In this document: positions 33,311 through 45,395 of the stretch, one piece after another | Position numbering within the stretch: the first letter of the stretch is position 1 | Layout: the number at the start of each line of letters is the position of its first letter | From: Chaetomium olivaceum | Lineage: Eukaryota; Ascomycota; Sordariomycetes; Sordariales; Chaetomiaceae | Length of the DNA stretch: 64,000 nt | Direction: 5' to 3' | Assembly: GCA_039881045.1 (NCBI GenBank) | Contig: JAYWVB010000054.1 | Location: 62,001-126,000, forward strand | The notes under the pieces: model-generated | Database searches by the model: none | Told to the model about the DNA's origin: nothing | Seen by the model: only the letters and a program-made list of their open reading frames with translations | Position numbers and translations under genes: made by a program

Positions 33311-34543
33311 ATGATGGAGCTCACCGAGACGCCCGTGTTGAACATATCTCTAGACTTCGGGAACGATGCCGATTTCGACTTCAACAGCCTCGGGGTTGGA
33401 TGGCCATCGGGCAGCGTTAGCGGCTCCTCGTGTGCCTCGTCAAGCTTCGGCCCTCATACGCCAACCTCTGGCCGTTCGAGTCCGCACTACTCGGCCTCCT
33501 TCGACTTCGGTTCTTCGTTTGCGTCCTCTACCGGCATCGCCCCCTTAGATCCCTCCCCGCCTTCTTCTGCCACATCGACCTACTTTCCGATGACGCCCAA
33601 GTCCAACAACGTCTCCAACTTCGTTTATCCCGTCTTTCTCACCACGCCTTCGCGGGGACAGCTCGTTTTCTCTTGCGATCCGCTCAACAGTTACGCCGCT
33701 CAATTGACCCCCTCGCAAAACATGGATTGCGCCTTTCCAATGCACCATCTTGATTCCCACCCCTACATGGCCGCCCCGTCTGCCCTGGAGCAGTATAACC
33801 ACCTATCCAACGGAGCATCTCATTGGGCGTACCCGGACAGCCCCATCAGCTTTGACCAACACTCCCCGGCCGGGGGCGCTCAACCAATCCAGTCAATCAA
33901 GCAAGAGTTCGACGAGGATACGATGACGCCAATGACGCCCTCAATTACAGCAAAAAAACGAGCTTTAATGGACCAGACACGGCACAAAACGATAGTACTC
34001 CAGCAGCAGATGCATCAATGCTCGCCATCAAAGACAAGGACGCGGGCCAAGAGAGGGAAAAAGCGCCGCACGGCGGCGGCGGGCGAGGACAACTTTTCCA
34101 TGGACGCTGTCGAGCCGGCCACCAAATGCAAATGCCCCGTTGAGGGGTGCGATAAGCGGTATCGGAGATCTGAGCACATGAAACGCCACATCCAGAGGTA
34201 CGTTTGGCAACCAAGGACATGATTTCAAGATCAGGACTAACATCGATTCAGTGTGCATGAGATGTCAGTGGAGAAACTGTTCCGTTGCGATTGGTGCCCC
34301 CATACATCCAACAGGTTGGATAACTTGACGGCCCATATCAAGTTGCACTGGGCTCCAAGGGAACACCCGGGATCCAAGCCGAGGGTGAAGTACTGCCCCG
34401 CTGCCAGGCTACAATGGGAGAAGATGGTACAGAACCAACGAAGGGGGGAGTGGAGGCGCGAAGTCCAAAACGCGCCTCGAATCGGCCAAGTGAAGTTGTC
34501 TGGATCAGGTCGGGATTTCAGAACGACAAGGATGTTTCGATGA
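33311..34543 (+). CDS. C2H2 zinc-finger transcription factor (FlbC/BrlA-like architecture)
   Basis: Nuclear DNA-binding protein of 392 aa. Exons are 33311-34197 and 34252-34543; the 54-nt intron (GTACGT, CTAAC, TTCAG) interrupts the first finger just before its last His. A second in-frame ATG follows directly at 33314. The N-terminal two thirds are Ser/Pro-rich with acidic-aromatic patches (LDFGNDADFDFNSLGVGW) typical of activation regions. A basic stretch RTRAKRGKKRR may be a nuclear localisation signal. Finger 1 is CPVEGC..HMKRHIQSVH and finger 2 is FRCDWC..NLTAHIKLH, the pair being C-terminal as in conidiation regulators FlbC and BrlA. After the fingers comes a short basic tail (PRVKYCPAARLQWEKM). 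Which orthologous group it belongs to cannot be decided here. Confidence 0.8.
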
Positions 34544-36928
34544 GTACGATACTGGATGGATAATGCTAATGTACGTTACCGGAAATGGAAAGAGGGTTTA
34601 GGGGTATGGCCTGGATGGGGACCAGGGGTGTCGGGGTGTAGGCACTGGGGCGCGTTCGATGTATCTGGATGCCAAACGGCTGGGCATGTATGATCTAGGG
34701 GTTCATGGCTTGAGTGGATTTAAGGGCGGGGGTTTGGCTAACACGGTAATGTATGATTTATCGGCTGCTAAAGCCGCATTGGGACAATAAAATACGAATA
34801 CAAATAACAAGCATGGTTTACTTTTAAGACGTCTTCATCACTGGTTGACCGAATCCCTTTGTGTTGTTACTTGTTTTCCTCCGAAAGGCCTGGTCCTGAA
34901 GAGGCTTCGATGCAATCACAGTCGGCATGTTGATGTTGATGTGACAGACCCGAATCCGTTTTTGTGTCTTGGCCGGATGTCTCAGCCCAGGCATGTCGCG
35001 GGCGTTTTTGGGCGGAACAAGTCGCCGAGCGAGATCTTGCAGCTGGGTGTTTGGTGCTTTTTCCCAGCCCCGCCCACGTTCGAGCCAGCTTACGCCATCA
35101 TCCATGTCCCCATTTTCCAGGATCTCCCTCCATCGAGTCGATAGCGTTGTCCGTGATGAGCAAACGGACAGCACATAACATTCTCATAGGAAGGAACCTT
35201 TGTTCTGGTTACGTTACACAAATATGTGCCTTGAGCTTACACGATCCATGAGAGACATGCCGAACCAATGATGGTCATATTTCAGTTTCGACTAGAATCA
35301 TAGCGTGCCAAGGCCATGTCTCTCGGGAGCCAGTCAGGCCCGGGAATTGTACCCTCTGCCAATGAATGTGATGGTGTCTGGAGGTGTTGGAAAACCCACA
35401 GCCACGGATACCGAGATGGGACAGTCAAACGTAGTGAAAACAGTGTAATTACGGCTAGTTGAGCCAATTGATGGTCAACTACTGCAGTGCAACCGTCGTG
35501 ATGTCTGTGTCTGGTTCAAACAGCTGTGTGCGGGCATCTGACCCTGAAAAATACCGCATCTGGTCCCCTGGGTCCACCTCGGGGGGTTTGATTACGCCTT
35601 GGCGACCACACGCCAAAGGCGTGGTCCTAACCTTGTAATCTTGACAGGAGGGTGTGTAAAAAGATGTCAAGTACAGTACGAGAAGAGGGGATGGAACCCA
35701 GTGTGGCCAAGGCCTGGGCCAAGTACTTTTACCCCTGTTTACATCGGCATGCATGTCTCGTTAGCCCCCAGGTCGGTTCCGGACAGGCATATGGTTAGCT
35801 CAATCAAGGCTTAGCTCATCACGATGAATGCGCTCCTCCTCGGCATCATGATAGCCGGACTTTGAGGGAATGGGAATAGCCCGGTCGTCTCTAATCCCCT
35901 GAACCTAGTAATACCGTACACCCTCTTGATCTCGGTAGAGGAGGAGCTGGAAGTGTTGGCTTTCAAACAAACACGGAAACCGGCGCTTAGCGGTTGACTT
36001 GGTGTGGTGGAAGTCCGGTCAACCCCGCGTCGACAAGGCACCTCACTTTCAAATCCTCGCCAGCCAATGCCATCATTGGGAGAAAACATTCCGCGAGTCA
36101 ATCGAAGTCTTCATAGGCGTTTACAACCAGCCTACATCGGACAGATGTCTGATCGTAAACAGTGGATAGTTAGACACGCGTCGCGGAGGAAAGGCTCCAG
36201 AAAGGAGACGCCGAGGGGCTGTCAACCCCGCACTCCCCTTGACCCCTCATCTACCGGGCCTACGTCAGGCGAAGAGAATTCGCATTGTCAAAGCTGGAAT
36301 TTTTGAAAAGTGATGGCTCATAAAATGTGACAGAAGTTCGTGATTGGCCAACTGACACAGTGGCTCTCCAGGGTGCCGGTTACGGTCGGTTGACTCCAGT
36401 CACCACGGTGTCGCTTAATCGGGGCGTGGGCCTCTGACCCCCTGACAGGTACTTGCATGTATCGGGGGATAGCACGGATGGACTCCAGAACTGGGGTTCA
36501 GAAGCGATTGCCAAGGCTGAGATCGACAAGCCCCCTCCACTTCCCCACTCCTCCAATTCCCAGTCAGATCGAAGTTCAGAGACATGGCAACAACAATGCA
36601 GCATTCGGTCAACGGCAGCCGTCCGGGTGCTACCTCAGCTGACCTGACACCGCGTCCGACTCGCATACAATGGGACCTGGCCCGATAGCTACGTTGCCGG
36701 CCCGAACACACTCACTCCCGTCTGCCCTGATTCCGTCGCCGATGCAGCGGCGGCCGACCGATGTGGCCACAGTGCAGCAGTAGTGGTGCAGCAGCGGCAT
36801 CAATAGCAGCCAACAGCCAGCAGCTTGCCCTTCGTTCGGCCCATCCATGAATGCTCAGGCAAGCCCGCATGAACCACTTCTAGCCGTATCTGGCGTTACT
36901 GGGTACATCTACATGTACTTTCTACGCA
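34544..36928. other. Gene-free stretch of about 2.4 kb
   Basis: Between the C2H2 gene and the F-box-like gene. It contains only short unsupported frames on both strands. The left part should hold the C2H2 3' UTR and the right part the F-box gene promoter. Confidence 0.5.
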
Positions 36929-39176
36929 ATGACCGACCTGCCATCCTACCAAGATGCCACAACACGGCCAGACTGGCTCGAGCTCGTGGCGCCGTGCATT
37001 CCCCCAAAGGAGTACCCACGCCTCTGCCTCGTCTCGCGGCGCTTTTACCACCAGTTCGCCCCGCGTCTCTGGAATGACCCGTTGGCCATCATCTGCATGC
37101 TCAACCCTGATTGCGGCTAGTTTCCCCGATTCTACTCTGCTCATTTCCATCGTGCATATGCCCGCAGTCTGACCGCCGTATACTGTGTAGATCCCAACTG
37201 GCTTCTCCGGTTTATAAAGCATGCTGTAAGCGTTCGAACAGTCACGCTGAGCGACTTCGTCCGCTCCTACGACACGCGCCGTTTCTTTGCCGGCGCCGAT
37301 GATGCCGTTTCCCATCACGCGGGTGCTAGCGGCACAACCCCTCTCTCCGTTGCTCTCTTCACCATCGCCACCAGATTCCAGCGCTTGCGGTGTATCTTCC
37401 TAGATGGCAACCCAAACCTGGAACCTGAACCCCCGGTTAACCCGTTGACCTCTAACCGGTTGCCGACTTTAGAGCCTCCGTTACTCCTGAGTGTGGCGCG
37501 GTGTCGAGTCGATTTGCCCTCGTCTTTCTTTGCGGCTCCGTATCTCCGAAACCTCGTGTATCTGGATGTGTCTTACATGCCTGGCTCTCTAAAATCCCCC
37601 CTGGCCCAGCGGACACTGAGTCAAGCAAATCTGCCGAGCCTGCGCGTTCTGAAAGCTCAGGGGCGTGAAATGGATAATGCCACAGCGACTCTACTCTTTA
37701 AGGCGTTTTGGGAGCAGCTGTGGAGCGTTGACCTGAGCCGAAACAAGCTCACCGATGACATTCTTGATGTCATGCATCAGTTTTCATTCCCTTCACAGAC
37801 CTCAAGATCAGACCATTTTGCTGTCGAAGGACGACTCTCGGACTACCCAATAGGCACTACCTCCTTTGGGAAGTTTTGTGCCGTCCGCGAGTCGAGCTGG
37901 AGCGCAACTTTCAGCCATCCACACAGACATGTTGCCGATGCTCCGAGCTACACAGCCAATGCTGAGGACGGATGTCATCCGAACTCTATCCCCCGTCTAA
38001 ACGGCCGAGTCAAGATTCGTCCCGACTCGCCGGATGCGATGAAGACCACATTCTCTGGGAACTCGGGCTCTCATGCTCCCTCCAGAGAATCCGTACAAGC
38101 CCTGGACACATGTCGTGGCCACCAGGGTATAACTCACCTGTATCTGAACGGGAACAGTATATCTGCCGCGGGGCTTGCCAGGATGGTCAGATTGTCACTA
38201 GGGCAGCTGCAGCGCCTCGAGTGCGACGCCATGGTGTTCAGGCTTCCCGAAGCCGCTCCTCCCTCCTGGCTCTCCAGAGCAAAGCTGTCAGGCACCCTCG
38301 GCTGGGCCCACGTGTTCCGTCCCGTCTTCGCAGCCAACCTGCAGGTGCTGCGCATCCACCACTCCGTGGTCACGCAGCTGCTGTCCCTCGAGCTGGACGG
38401 CCTGTCGCCCCTGGCGAACCTGTGGGTGGCTGAGACACAGCTGCTCCCGCGGGCCGAACTCGCATATCCCGAGGCATTTGTCCCGGACATGAACCCCCGC
38501 CTGCAGTCGCTCGTCTTGACCCGGATTCCCAGGTACTCGGCGGGGCCACTGATTGACAAGCTGATTAATTTCTTGAGGCTCGCGTCCATACAGGAGCGCG
38601 CGATACAGGACATCAAAGCTGCCAACCGGCATGGTCCGGTGACACTGCTTGGTCTGCGGCATATCCGCCTCGAGTTCGAGCCTGACCTCGGTGACGAACT
38701 CGGGGATGACGCTGACCCTGATCTGGACTTTGATGCCGCGGCCGTAATGGATGATGCCACGAATGAGTTCAGCTTCTTTGGCGAGTCCTCCTGGTCACCT
38801 TCACCAGTACCCAAGCCGCCGGCAGCTTCACCGGCACCAACTGTAAAGATAAACCCTCGCGTCCCTACCCTGTACCTTACTCGGCCGCTAGCTCCAGGGC
38901 CCGGCCCAAATCCCGAGCCTCAGTCGGCCCGACCACAACTCCCACCACGACCACGACCGCCACACCCCCCTCCCTACTCCCACACCAACACCACCCCCTC
39001 CCCTGAAACACCCGCGTCCCGCGAGACACGACTAGCCCGCCTATACCTCCCAGACCCCCCAGATCACCGAGAAAGTGAACCCCACACCTGGGTCTGGAAT
39101 GGCTCCCAACACTCCGCCCACATCTGGAGAGGCCCTGCCAGCAGCCCAACCACCCCCAGAAACCAACAACAAGGGC

Positions 39177-39207
<31 letters not shown>

Positions 39208-39757
39208 GGAAGAAGAAGAACCCGCCGCCGCCGCAGTACACGAGTACGGCCGTCTCGTCCGCGCCCACCCGCACCTCAAGACCGACCCCGTCCCCGTTTC
39301 ACCCTGCCACGTAGCTGCGGGCGTACCGGCCGGTGATGCTTTGATGTTGCTGTTCTCGCCCGCTTGGGAGTGTATCCTCTGCCCCCCCGCCTCTGCCTCC
39401 GCCTCTGCTTCTGCTGTGGGGAGTAGTAGCAGCACTCGTAGCAGTAGCAGTAGCAGTAGGATTCTCGGCAGGGGTGAAAAGGAGAAGTCGGCATCTCCGT
39501 TCGCGGCCAAACCCACCCTCCCGACGACGACGCGTGCGCAGCTCAGAAGGGAGATGCGAGATGTGGTGGCGGCTATTAAGGCGTATCGGGTGCAGACGAG
39601 GCAGGCGTGGGAGGCGGTGAAGAGGGAGGCTGCGCAGAAGGGGGGTGGTGGCGGGGGGGAGGTGAAGCTGGGTGAGCCGCATTTTTATTGGGGTGGGCGG
39701 CTGGAGGTCGAGGTTGATGGGGCGGGGGCGTGGAGTCAGTCGAGGTATTGGCGGTAG
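36929..39757 (+). pseudogene. F-box/LRR-like protein gene with an in-frame TAG (pseudogene or sequence error)
   Basis: One frame is open from the ATG at 36929 to the stop at 39755-39757 (943 codons) except for TAG at 37118-37120. Both sides read as protein: MTDLPSYQDATTRPDWLELV, LCLVSRRFYHQFAPRLWNDP (F-box-like) before the stop; FPRFYSAHFHRAYARSLTAV and DPNWLLRFIKHAVSVRTVTL after it. No splice pair removes the stop and keeps the frame. Leucine-rich repeats follow (LVYLDVSYMPGSL, LWSVDLSRNKLTDDILDVM, ITHLYLNGNSISAAGLARM). The C-terminal third is Pro-rich with a poly-Q tract (about 39172-39210) and ends in a helical region and HFYWGGRLEVEV. F-box proteins usually bring substrates to SCF ubiquitin ligases. 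A TGG-to-TAG change would explain the stop. It is convergent with Ggc1. Confidence 0.65.
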
Positions 39758-40573
39758 GGTCTTTTTTCTTCCTTTGGGGGGTGATTGGGGGTGTGGTCCG
39801 TGGTCCGGGGATATGTGGATGAAGGATTGGGTGCCGTTGTAATTTGGGTGTGGCGGTTGGCAGGGTTGGCTTGTCGATTTCGTGTTGATGTCTTGTGATA
39901 GAGGTAGTTGGATAGATATTTGATGGGTTCGTCAGACAAGTCGGCGAATCTATGTTGGCGGAGCTGTAACGTCCGAGCTAGAGTGAAGATGTAGAAGGAG
40001 TGATATATCTCAACATTGTTATGGTTCCTCCGGTAGCTGTTTGACATCGTGGACTGATTGGCAGTTACCGTGATATCATTCGCAAAATAATACACAGATT
40101 TGTAACCTTTTGCCTATATGTCCACCCCCCTTGCCATCGGAAGTTGCTCAGCTAGAGCCTGGGGTAAGCCGGGGTAGAGACCAACACTATAGGCAACTCA
40201 CCCTAGAGACTAGGCAACACCTCCAGCTCGACCGTCGAAGAGAGAAGGGATATAATACTCTATCTACTAAAACTGGTCTAGCTCCCATAAACAAGCCGAT
40301 CGACAGAATATCGTCGCCCGTCGATATCAAAGGTAAATGCGCCTGTCTGCCCGAGCCACAAGGCGCCTCGAGCAGCAACCAGACAAGAGTTCTATCCATC
40401 CACCCGCCGGCCGTCGCTGCATTGAGAGTCGTCGTCGGTTCCCCCACAACGCCGAAAGCAAGATTCCGTTCCGACCATACCCTTGATATCGTGATGTACT
40501 GTACACGGGCCGCGTTTGCGTACCCTCGCCTTTTCATATCTATTCACTGCCGCCCAAGCTCCGTTTTATTCGT
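39758..40573. other. Convergent 3' region F-box-like gene / Ggc1
   Basis: About 816 bp between two gene ends. No supported gene. The plus-strand frame at 40110-40664 starts with TTG and overlaps the Ggc1 3' end; it is not believable as a gene. Confidence 0.5.
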
Positions 40574-41922
40574 TCATTTCTTGAAGGCCGCGTCGAACGC
40601 AGGAATCAATGTCTGCGCCAGCCAGAATGAGAAGACAAGCTTGGGGCCGGTCATGAGGAGCTAGATGCGAGTGTTAGAGTCATCGTTTTCCTGGGTTGTC
40701 TTCATGCAGAACTACTAACCTTGGGAACCAGGCCCTTGAAGAAGGCCGACGCGCCCTCGTTCCTGGCCATGTTGCTCAGGATACGGAAGCCGCTCTCGGG
40801 GTTCTCGAAGTTGCGGTTTTGGATACGAGTCTTGATGACGTCGAGAGGGGCCGACACAACGAGCGAGGCTGACGCGCCCGCAATGGAGGCGATAAAGTTC
40901 TGGAACCACGTCGCCTTGTTGTAGTCTTGCAGCCCGAAGAGGAACTCCTTGGCAAAAGCCGAACCACCGAAGAGCTATGCCGGGTTAGCACACATATTAT
41001 GCGACGGTCAGTAGACGGGCGGGAAACATACCGCAAACGACCCAGGGGCGTTCCTCGCCGCCGTCCAGCCCCACCCCCTGTACAGACCGAACCCCTCATC
41101 CCTGACGATCGCCAGAACACCACGGCCACGGAAGGCCTCAGGGTTGGTTTGGCGCTTGATCTTGAGCACGTCGAGCGGCAGGAGAACGATCTCACCGATG
41201 CCGATAAGACTGCGATGTCACCACTCGTCAGCCCCTATTCTCTAAGCCGCACCTTTACCCTCCTAAGACGCAATCTCACCTTCCCGCAGTCGAGTGCATG
41301 ATCGCCTTGCCCGTCTTCTTGCCGAAGGCGCCCTCAAAGTCCTTGCTGTAGTGAGTGGTAAGGTAGTCGCGCGCCACCGGCTGGCCGCCGTACTTGTACA
41401 CGCGCTGCAGGACCTTGTAGCCGGCGGCGTACCCGAGGCCAGGGAAAAGCGAGACGAACTTCTTCCCGAACGACGCACCAGCCTTGTCTTTGAAGATGAT
41501 CGTGTTGAGCTTCGACATGCTGCCAACCTAATCCCGGCGCGAATCTGTCAGTCCCGGAGGGGTTCCTTTCGGAAGCAGCCGCTTCCTCGGAGTATGGGGG
41601 TGAAGTTCGCGCACCTTCCCCTCGTTGCTCATGAGCCGCTTCGCAATGGTATCGACCTGTCCGTCGCAGCCCCGTTAGCTCCATGCCCTTTCTCCCCCAC
41701 TATAAGTGACGCAGCCATCAAAGTTCTGGAATCGCAGTCGTTGGGAGAACGCACCGGATGGAAGATAGCCAGCTCGGCAATACCGGCAGAACCTGCACAC
41801 AAATACCAGGTTAACAACTATCCCATTAAACACTCAAAAACGCTCCAATGCGACGTACCGGACCCCAACAACCTCGCAAGGTTCGACTCCTTCTCCCGCC
41901 CGGCAACCATTGGAGGAGACAT
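40574..41922 (-). CDS. ggc1: Mitochondrial GTP/GDP carrier Ggc1/Yhm1
   Basis: Mitochondrial carrier family protein of the inner membrane, exchanging GTP for GDP and important for mitochondrial GTP and iron balance. Seven exons: 41922-41859, 41792-41755, 41656-41615, 41527-41280, 41209-41032, 40974-40720 and 40660-40574, giving 303 aa with every junction in frame. Donors include GTACGT, GTGCGT, GTGCGC, GTGAGA, GTATGT and GTTAGT. Protein: MSPPMVAGREKESNLARLLG, SGSAGIAELAIFHPVDTIAK (first carrier signature), LFPGLGYAAGYKVLQRVYKY, SLIGIGEIVLLPLDVLKIKR (second signature), LYRGWGWTAARNAPGSFALF, VVSAPLDVIKTRIQNRNFEN (third signature), FFKGLVPKLLMTGPKLVFSF. The three PxDxxK-type repeats and the Ggc1-specific sequence make the call firm. 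Seven exons for 303 codons is intron-rich for this window. Confidence 0.93.
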
Positions 41923-42634
41923 TGTGTATCTGTTTTATGGTGTATGGAAAAAAGTCGAAACGGAACGGAACTCCTAGAAGAAAACCGAGACTCTCGAATT
42001 GACGCAGCAAGCAGAACTGACGGGGTAAAATGAAGGATGGGTATTTTGAGCAAGGAAGTCCGTACGACTTATTCTCGGTCAGTCACCACCCGGCAGGTCA
42101 AAAAAAATTCGCGGGCGCCCGCTAATCCTAGCTCCGACAGCGGGGGCGGGTGCGAGTCGCGCGATAACGAGACGACCCCTGATTATCGTTTATCGTGCAG
42201 CTGGGGTCAGGGTTCATTGAATGCACTCATCCCAACCACGAGGTACACATGGATAGATCGGGCTGAATTACTTCGTACTATGGGATGAACAGCTAGATTC
42301 GGTTCCTCCAGCCGTGACCTCGTCCAATTTCTATCCGGTACATGATACAAAATAGCGAAGCAACTAGCTTGCTCGAAAAGTGGCCCACTCTCCCTCCCGC
42401 CTCGAAAGGCCATGTTGAGCCCTGGGGCATTGCCTCAGGAAGTAGTTTTAAAAGCAGTCTCCATGAAACGCCTGCCAAATGCAATGAACAGTCCAACATT
42501 TTGTTCCCCATCCAAGCCAGCTACGCCGCCAATGCAATGTGACCTTATGTCCTTGAACCGGGCACTTGAAATTATCGGACAGAGACGAAAATGTCTCCAC
42601 CAGATCCGTGAATCGATGCCTCAAACTCGACCCT
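41923..42634. promoter_or_regulatory. Ggc1 promoter and Rpc82 3' region
   Basis: About 710 bp between two minus-strand genes. It contains a 12-bp perfect palindrome GCGGGCGCCCGC at 42111-42122, about 190 bp upstream of the Ggc1 ATG, which could be a regulatory site. No gene is seen. Confidence 0.45.
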
Positions 42635-44896
42635 TCAGAAATCTCGTAGCACTGAAACGAGATCATCCACGCGCATGACTTGAGCAAAAAGCTTCCGCTC
42701 GCACTCAAGAAACCTAGAATATCGCTCATAATACGACTTGCGCATGGTGTCCTTCTCGCGGCCTCGGACATCGGTGCGCTTGGTCGTCTCGAGCACGTCC
42801 CGCTCTTTCTGTCGCAGCGCCTCTAGCACTTGGAGGCAGTGTACCATGGTCACGTAGCCGGTGTCTAGCAGTCGACTGAGCGAGCTGTCCATGTCGCAGA
42901 ACCAAAGAAAGAACGACTTCTTGACGTCGGCCTTCAGGTCGCGCGGCACTTCCTGCACCGAAACGAAGCCAGCGGTTTGCATCTCGAGCATTTTCTGCTG
43001 TAGCTCCGGCTTGCGCATGAGTGCTACGTTGGGGAGCGCTTTCTCGTCGAGCTTGCCTTTGGCGCGGAGGATGCGCACTAGCCGAAGGCCTTGTCGGCCG
43101 CATGTACGCTCAATCACCGAGTCGAGCTCGACCTCGCGAAGCGAGTTCATCACGGGAACAAAATCAACTGTCCACTCGTTCGGCCCGCAGTGCCGCACGA
43201 AGTGTTGCGTGCTTTCTGACAGCATAAGGAGATGCTGCCGCAGCTGAGTTGGTCGGTCCACCCGGCGCTCTTTGGGTGCTGTCGACTCGTCGAACTTCAC
43301 CTTCGTACCGTTCGTACCGTGGACGCCGTTGGTTCCGTTCGTAGTCGGAGCTTTGTAATCCGAGTCGTAGTCCGACTCCTCGCTGGACTCATCATCTCCT
43401 TCATCCTCGTCCGCGCTGGCTTCGCCGTCTACCTCCGCCTCCTCAATTAATACCTTCTTCTTTGGTGGGTATAACTCGATTTTCTCGGCAGCCGTGGAAG
43501 ACACCTGTCGTCTCTCTGCCTTCCCTATCCCTAGCGAAAGGTCGACCGATGTCTTGAGGTTGTCGAGAATCTGCTCGGTAGTAACAGACCCGGGCCCCTT
43601 GTCGTCTTCCTCTTCATCCTTGTCTCCGACGGCATCCATCACAGGATCCGCACGACAGCGGGGCAGATCTTTGGTAAGAAGCTTTAGTAGGACACCATAC
43701 ACATATGCCGTGGTCTCTCCGATCATGTCGGTTGCGTACTGGACAAGCCGACGATTGCGTAGATCGACCAGGCACTTCTCGTAGTTGATCCTGATGACTT
43801 GTCTTGGCTAATGAGGGTTAGCATCACGACCCTAAAGTTCAGGGGGGAACGGCCCCACTCACGTCTAAAGCAGGGTCCATATCCTCGTCGTGGTCGCCAT
43901 TCGCCATCCCAAGCCCGGCAAGAAGTTTTCGTCGTTTTGCTGCTGATCCGTTCTGTTCCAACTTGCGCTTGAGTGATTTCGATTCGCCGCGAACTTTGCG
44001 GAGACCCTCGGCGATCCTCTCCTGCAGCTCCACCTTGGCCTTGTTTCCCTTGACACCAGTAGGGAAATACTTCTGCATGACCTCCTTCTCAACGGTCTTC
44101 AGGATATCTTCTGAACTCTCAAACGTCTTGGTATGAACGACATCGATCAATTCGGCTTCTACCAGCCGACAGATGATCGTGTTCAAGTGGGCGGTGCTCT
44201 TGACCAACGGTCCGGCCTTCTTGTCGGGTTTTGAATCTCCGTTGACACCATTTGTCTCGACGCCGAAGTCATGGTCGTCCCCGACCGTACTCTCTGTTTG
44301 GTTCCCCTGCTCGAGTTTCTCCTTATATGCAGCAACCAAATCTGACACCCTCGTCTGACCCGACAGCAGGAGGCTCTGCATAACATCCTTTGCCGGCGCT
44401 CCGAAAGACGTATCGATCATTTCGAGGATTTTGCCTGTGCGAACTAAGTTGTAGGCATTGTCGGGATTGGCTTCGTAGGAAGCAAATTCGGCGCCCGGGT
44501 CGGTATGGTAAAACAACAAGTTGTGCTGCTGGAGAACGGCGAGACCATGGCGAACCTGGCGCGGAGTCATTGACGTGTACTGGGCGAGTTGTGGAACGGT
44601 CGAACGGCCCTTGCTGAGGAGGATAGCGAAGATTCGCTATGGCTCGGTTAGTGCCGGGCGCCAGCCAGCAACAACGCAAGGCGCGCAGCGTCATCGCGGG
44701 GCAGAGGATTACATACGGAAGGAAGTTCGCCATGGAGTTCATCAATAAGCAGGGCACATAGCTCTGCGGCCGGTTTTGTCTAGATATCGTGTTAGTCCCG
44801 TGGAGTTTGCGATAGAATGGCTGAGCGCGCCGTGCGGTAGCCAACAGGAACATGCGACAGTAATGCATGCAAGGGAAAGTGACTTACCACCAACAT
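42635..44896 (-). CDS. rpc82: RNA polymerase III subunit Rpc82 (RPC3/C82)
   Basis: Subunit of the Pol III-specific heterotrimer that works in initiation at tRNA and 5S promoters. Exons are 44896-44888 (only 9 nt, coding Met-Leu-Val), 44779-44717, 44636-43863 and 43807-42635, giving 672 aa with all junctions in frame. Introns have donors GTAAGT, GTATGT and GTGAGT, and acceptors CTAG, ATAG and TTAG. The N-terminus reads TKPAAELCALLIDELHGELP, then GRSTVPQLAQYTSMTPRQVR and GLAVLQQHNLLFYHTD, a winged-helix domain. A Lys-rich linker (SKSLKRKLEQNGSAAKRRK) follows. The C-terminal half contains RNRRLVQYATDMIGETTAYV, an acidic insert near 43320-43440 and FFLWFCDMDSSLSRLLDTGY. It ends MRVDDLVSVLRDF. It is divergent from QCR2 across 499 bp. 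Confidence 0.92.
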
Positions 44897-45395
44897 AATG
44901 GTAGTGTTAGAACGGTGATATGGATTGACGGGATTTAGCGTCTAGAGATTCTCTCACTATCTCTAGAGCTGTCACAATTGCTACCGGAGACTCATTGAAA
45001 GAGACCGACGGTGATGCAAGGTGCAGCGTCGGAAGGAAATGATTGTCTGGTGGGGGACTGGAGAACGGAAGATAATTTTTGAGTCGCAGCCGGCCGGAGA
45101 GTCACAATCGGAAAGGCAAATTTGGGCGGTCGGCGCGGGGCAGCTCCAAAAGGGAAGCCAACCAATCGCCACTCGCGCTTCACTGCTGACAGCTGCCCCG
45201 GTGCATTCGAGCCACTGAGCCAACTGAGCGAGCCTTGGAGCCGGAGAAGCACGGTCTCGGCAGAGCCAATTTTTCCGCCATACTGGGAACCCCCCAGGGA
45301 ATTTTCGGAACCAGTGCTAAGGTCGAAGAGCTCCCTCACGCAGTTGTGCTGCCACTACAGAAAGTGTCAATTGACGACAAACGGCCCCTCCAACC
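44897..45395. promoter_or_regulatory. Divergent promoter region Rpc82 / Qcr2
   Basis: 499 bp shared by two housekeeping genes. A CCAAT box lies at 45162-45166 on plus, about 230 bp upstream of the QCR2 ATG; CCAAT-binding (HAP) complexes commonly control fungal respiratory genes. No coding sequence is seen. Confidence 0.55.

Noticed and set aside
37152..37190. Possible 39-nt intron after the F-box-like segment
   Set aside because: The TAG at 37118 is upstream of it, and the frame is already open through this stretch with protein-like sequence.
40110..40664. 184-codon plus-strand frame
   Set aside because: TTG start and antisense to the Ggc1 3' end; no protein features.
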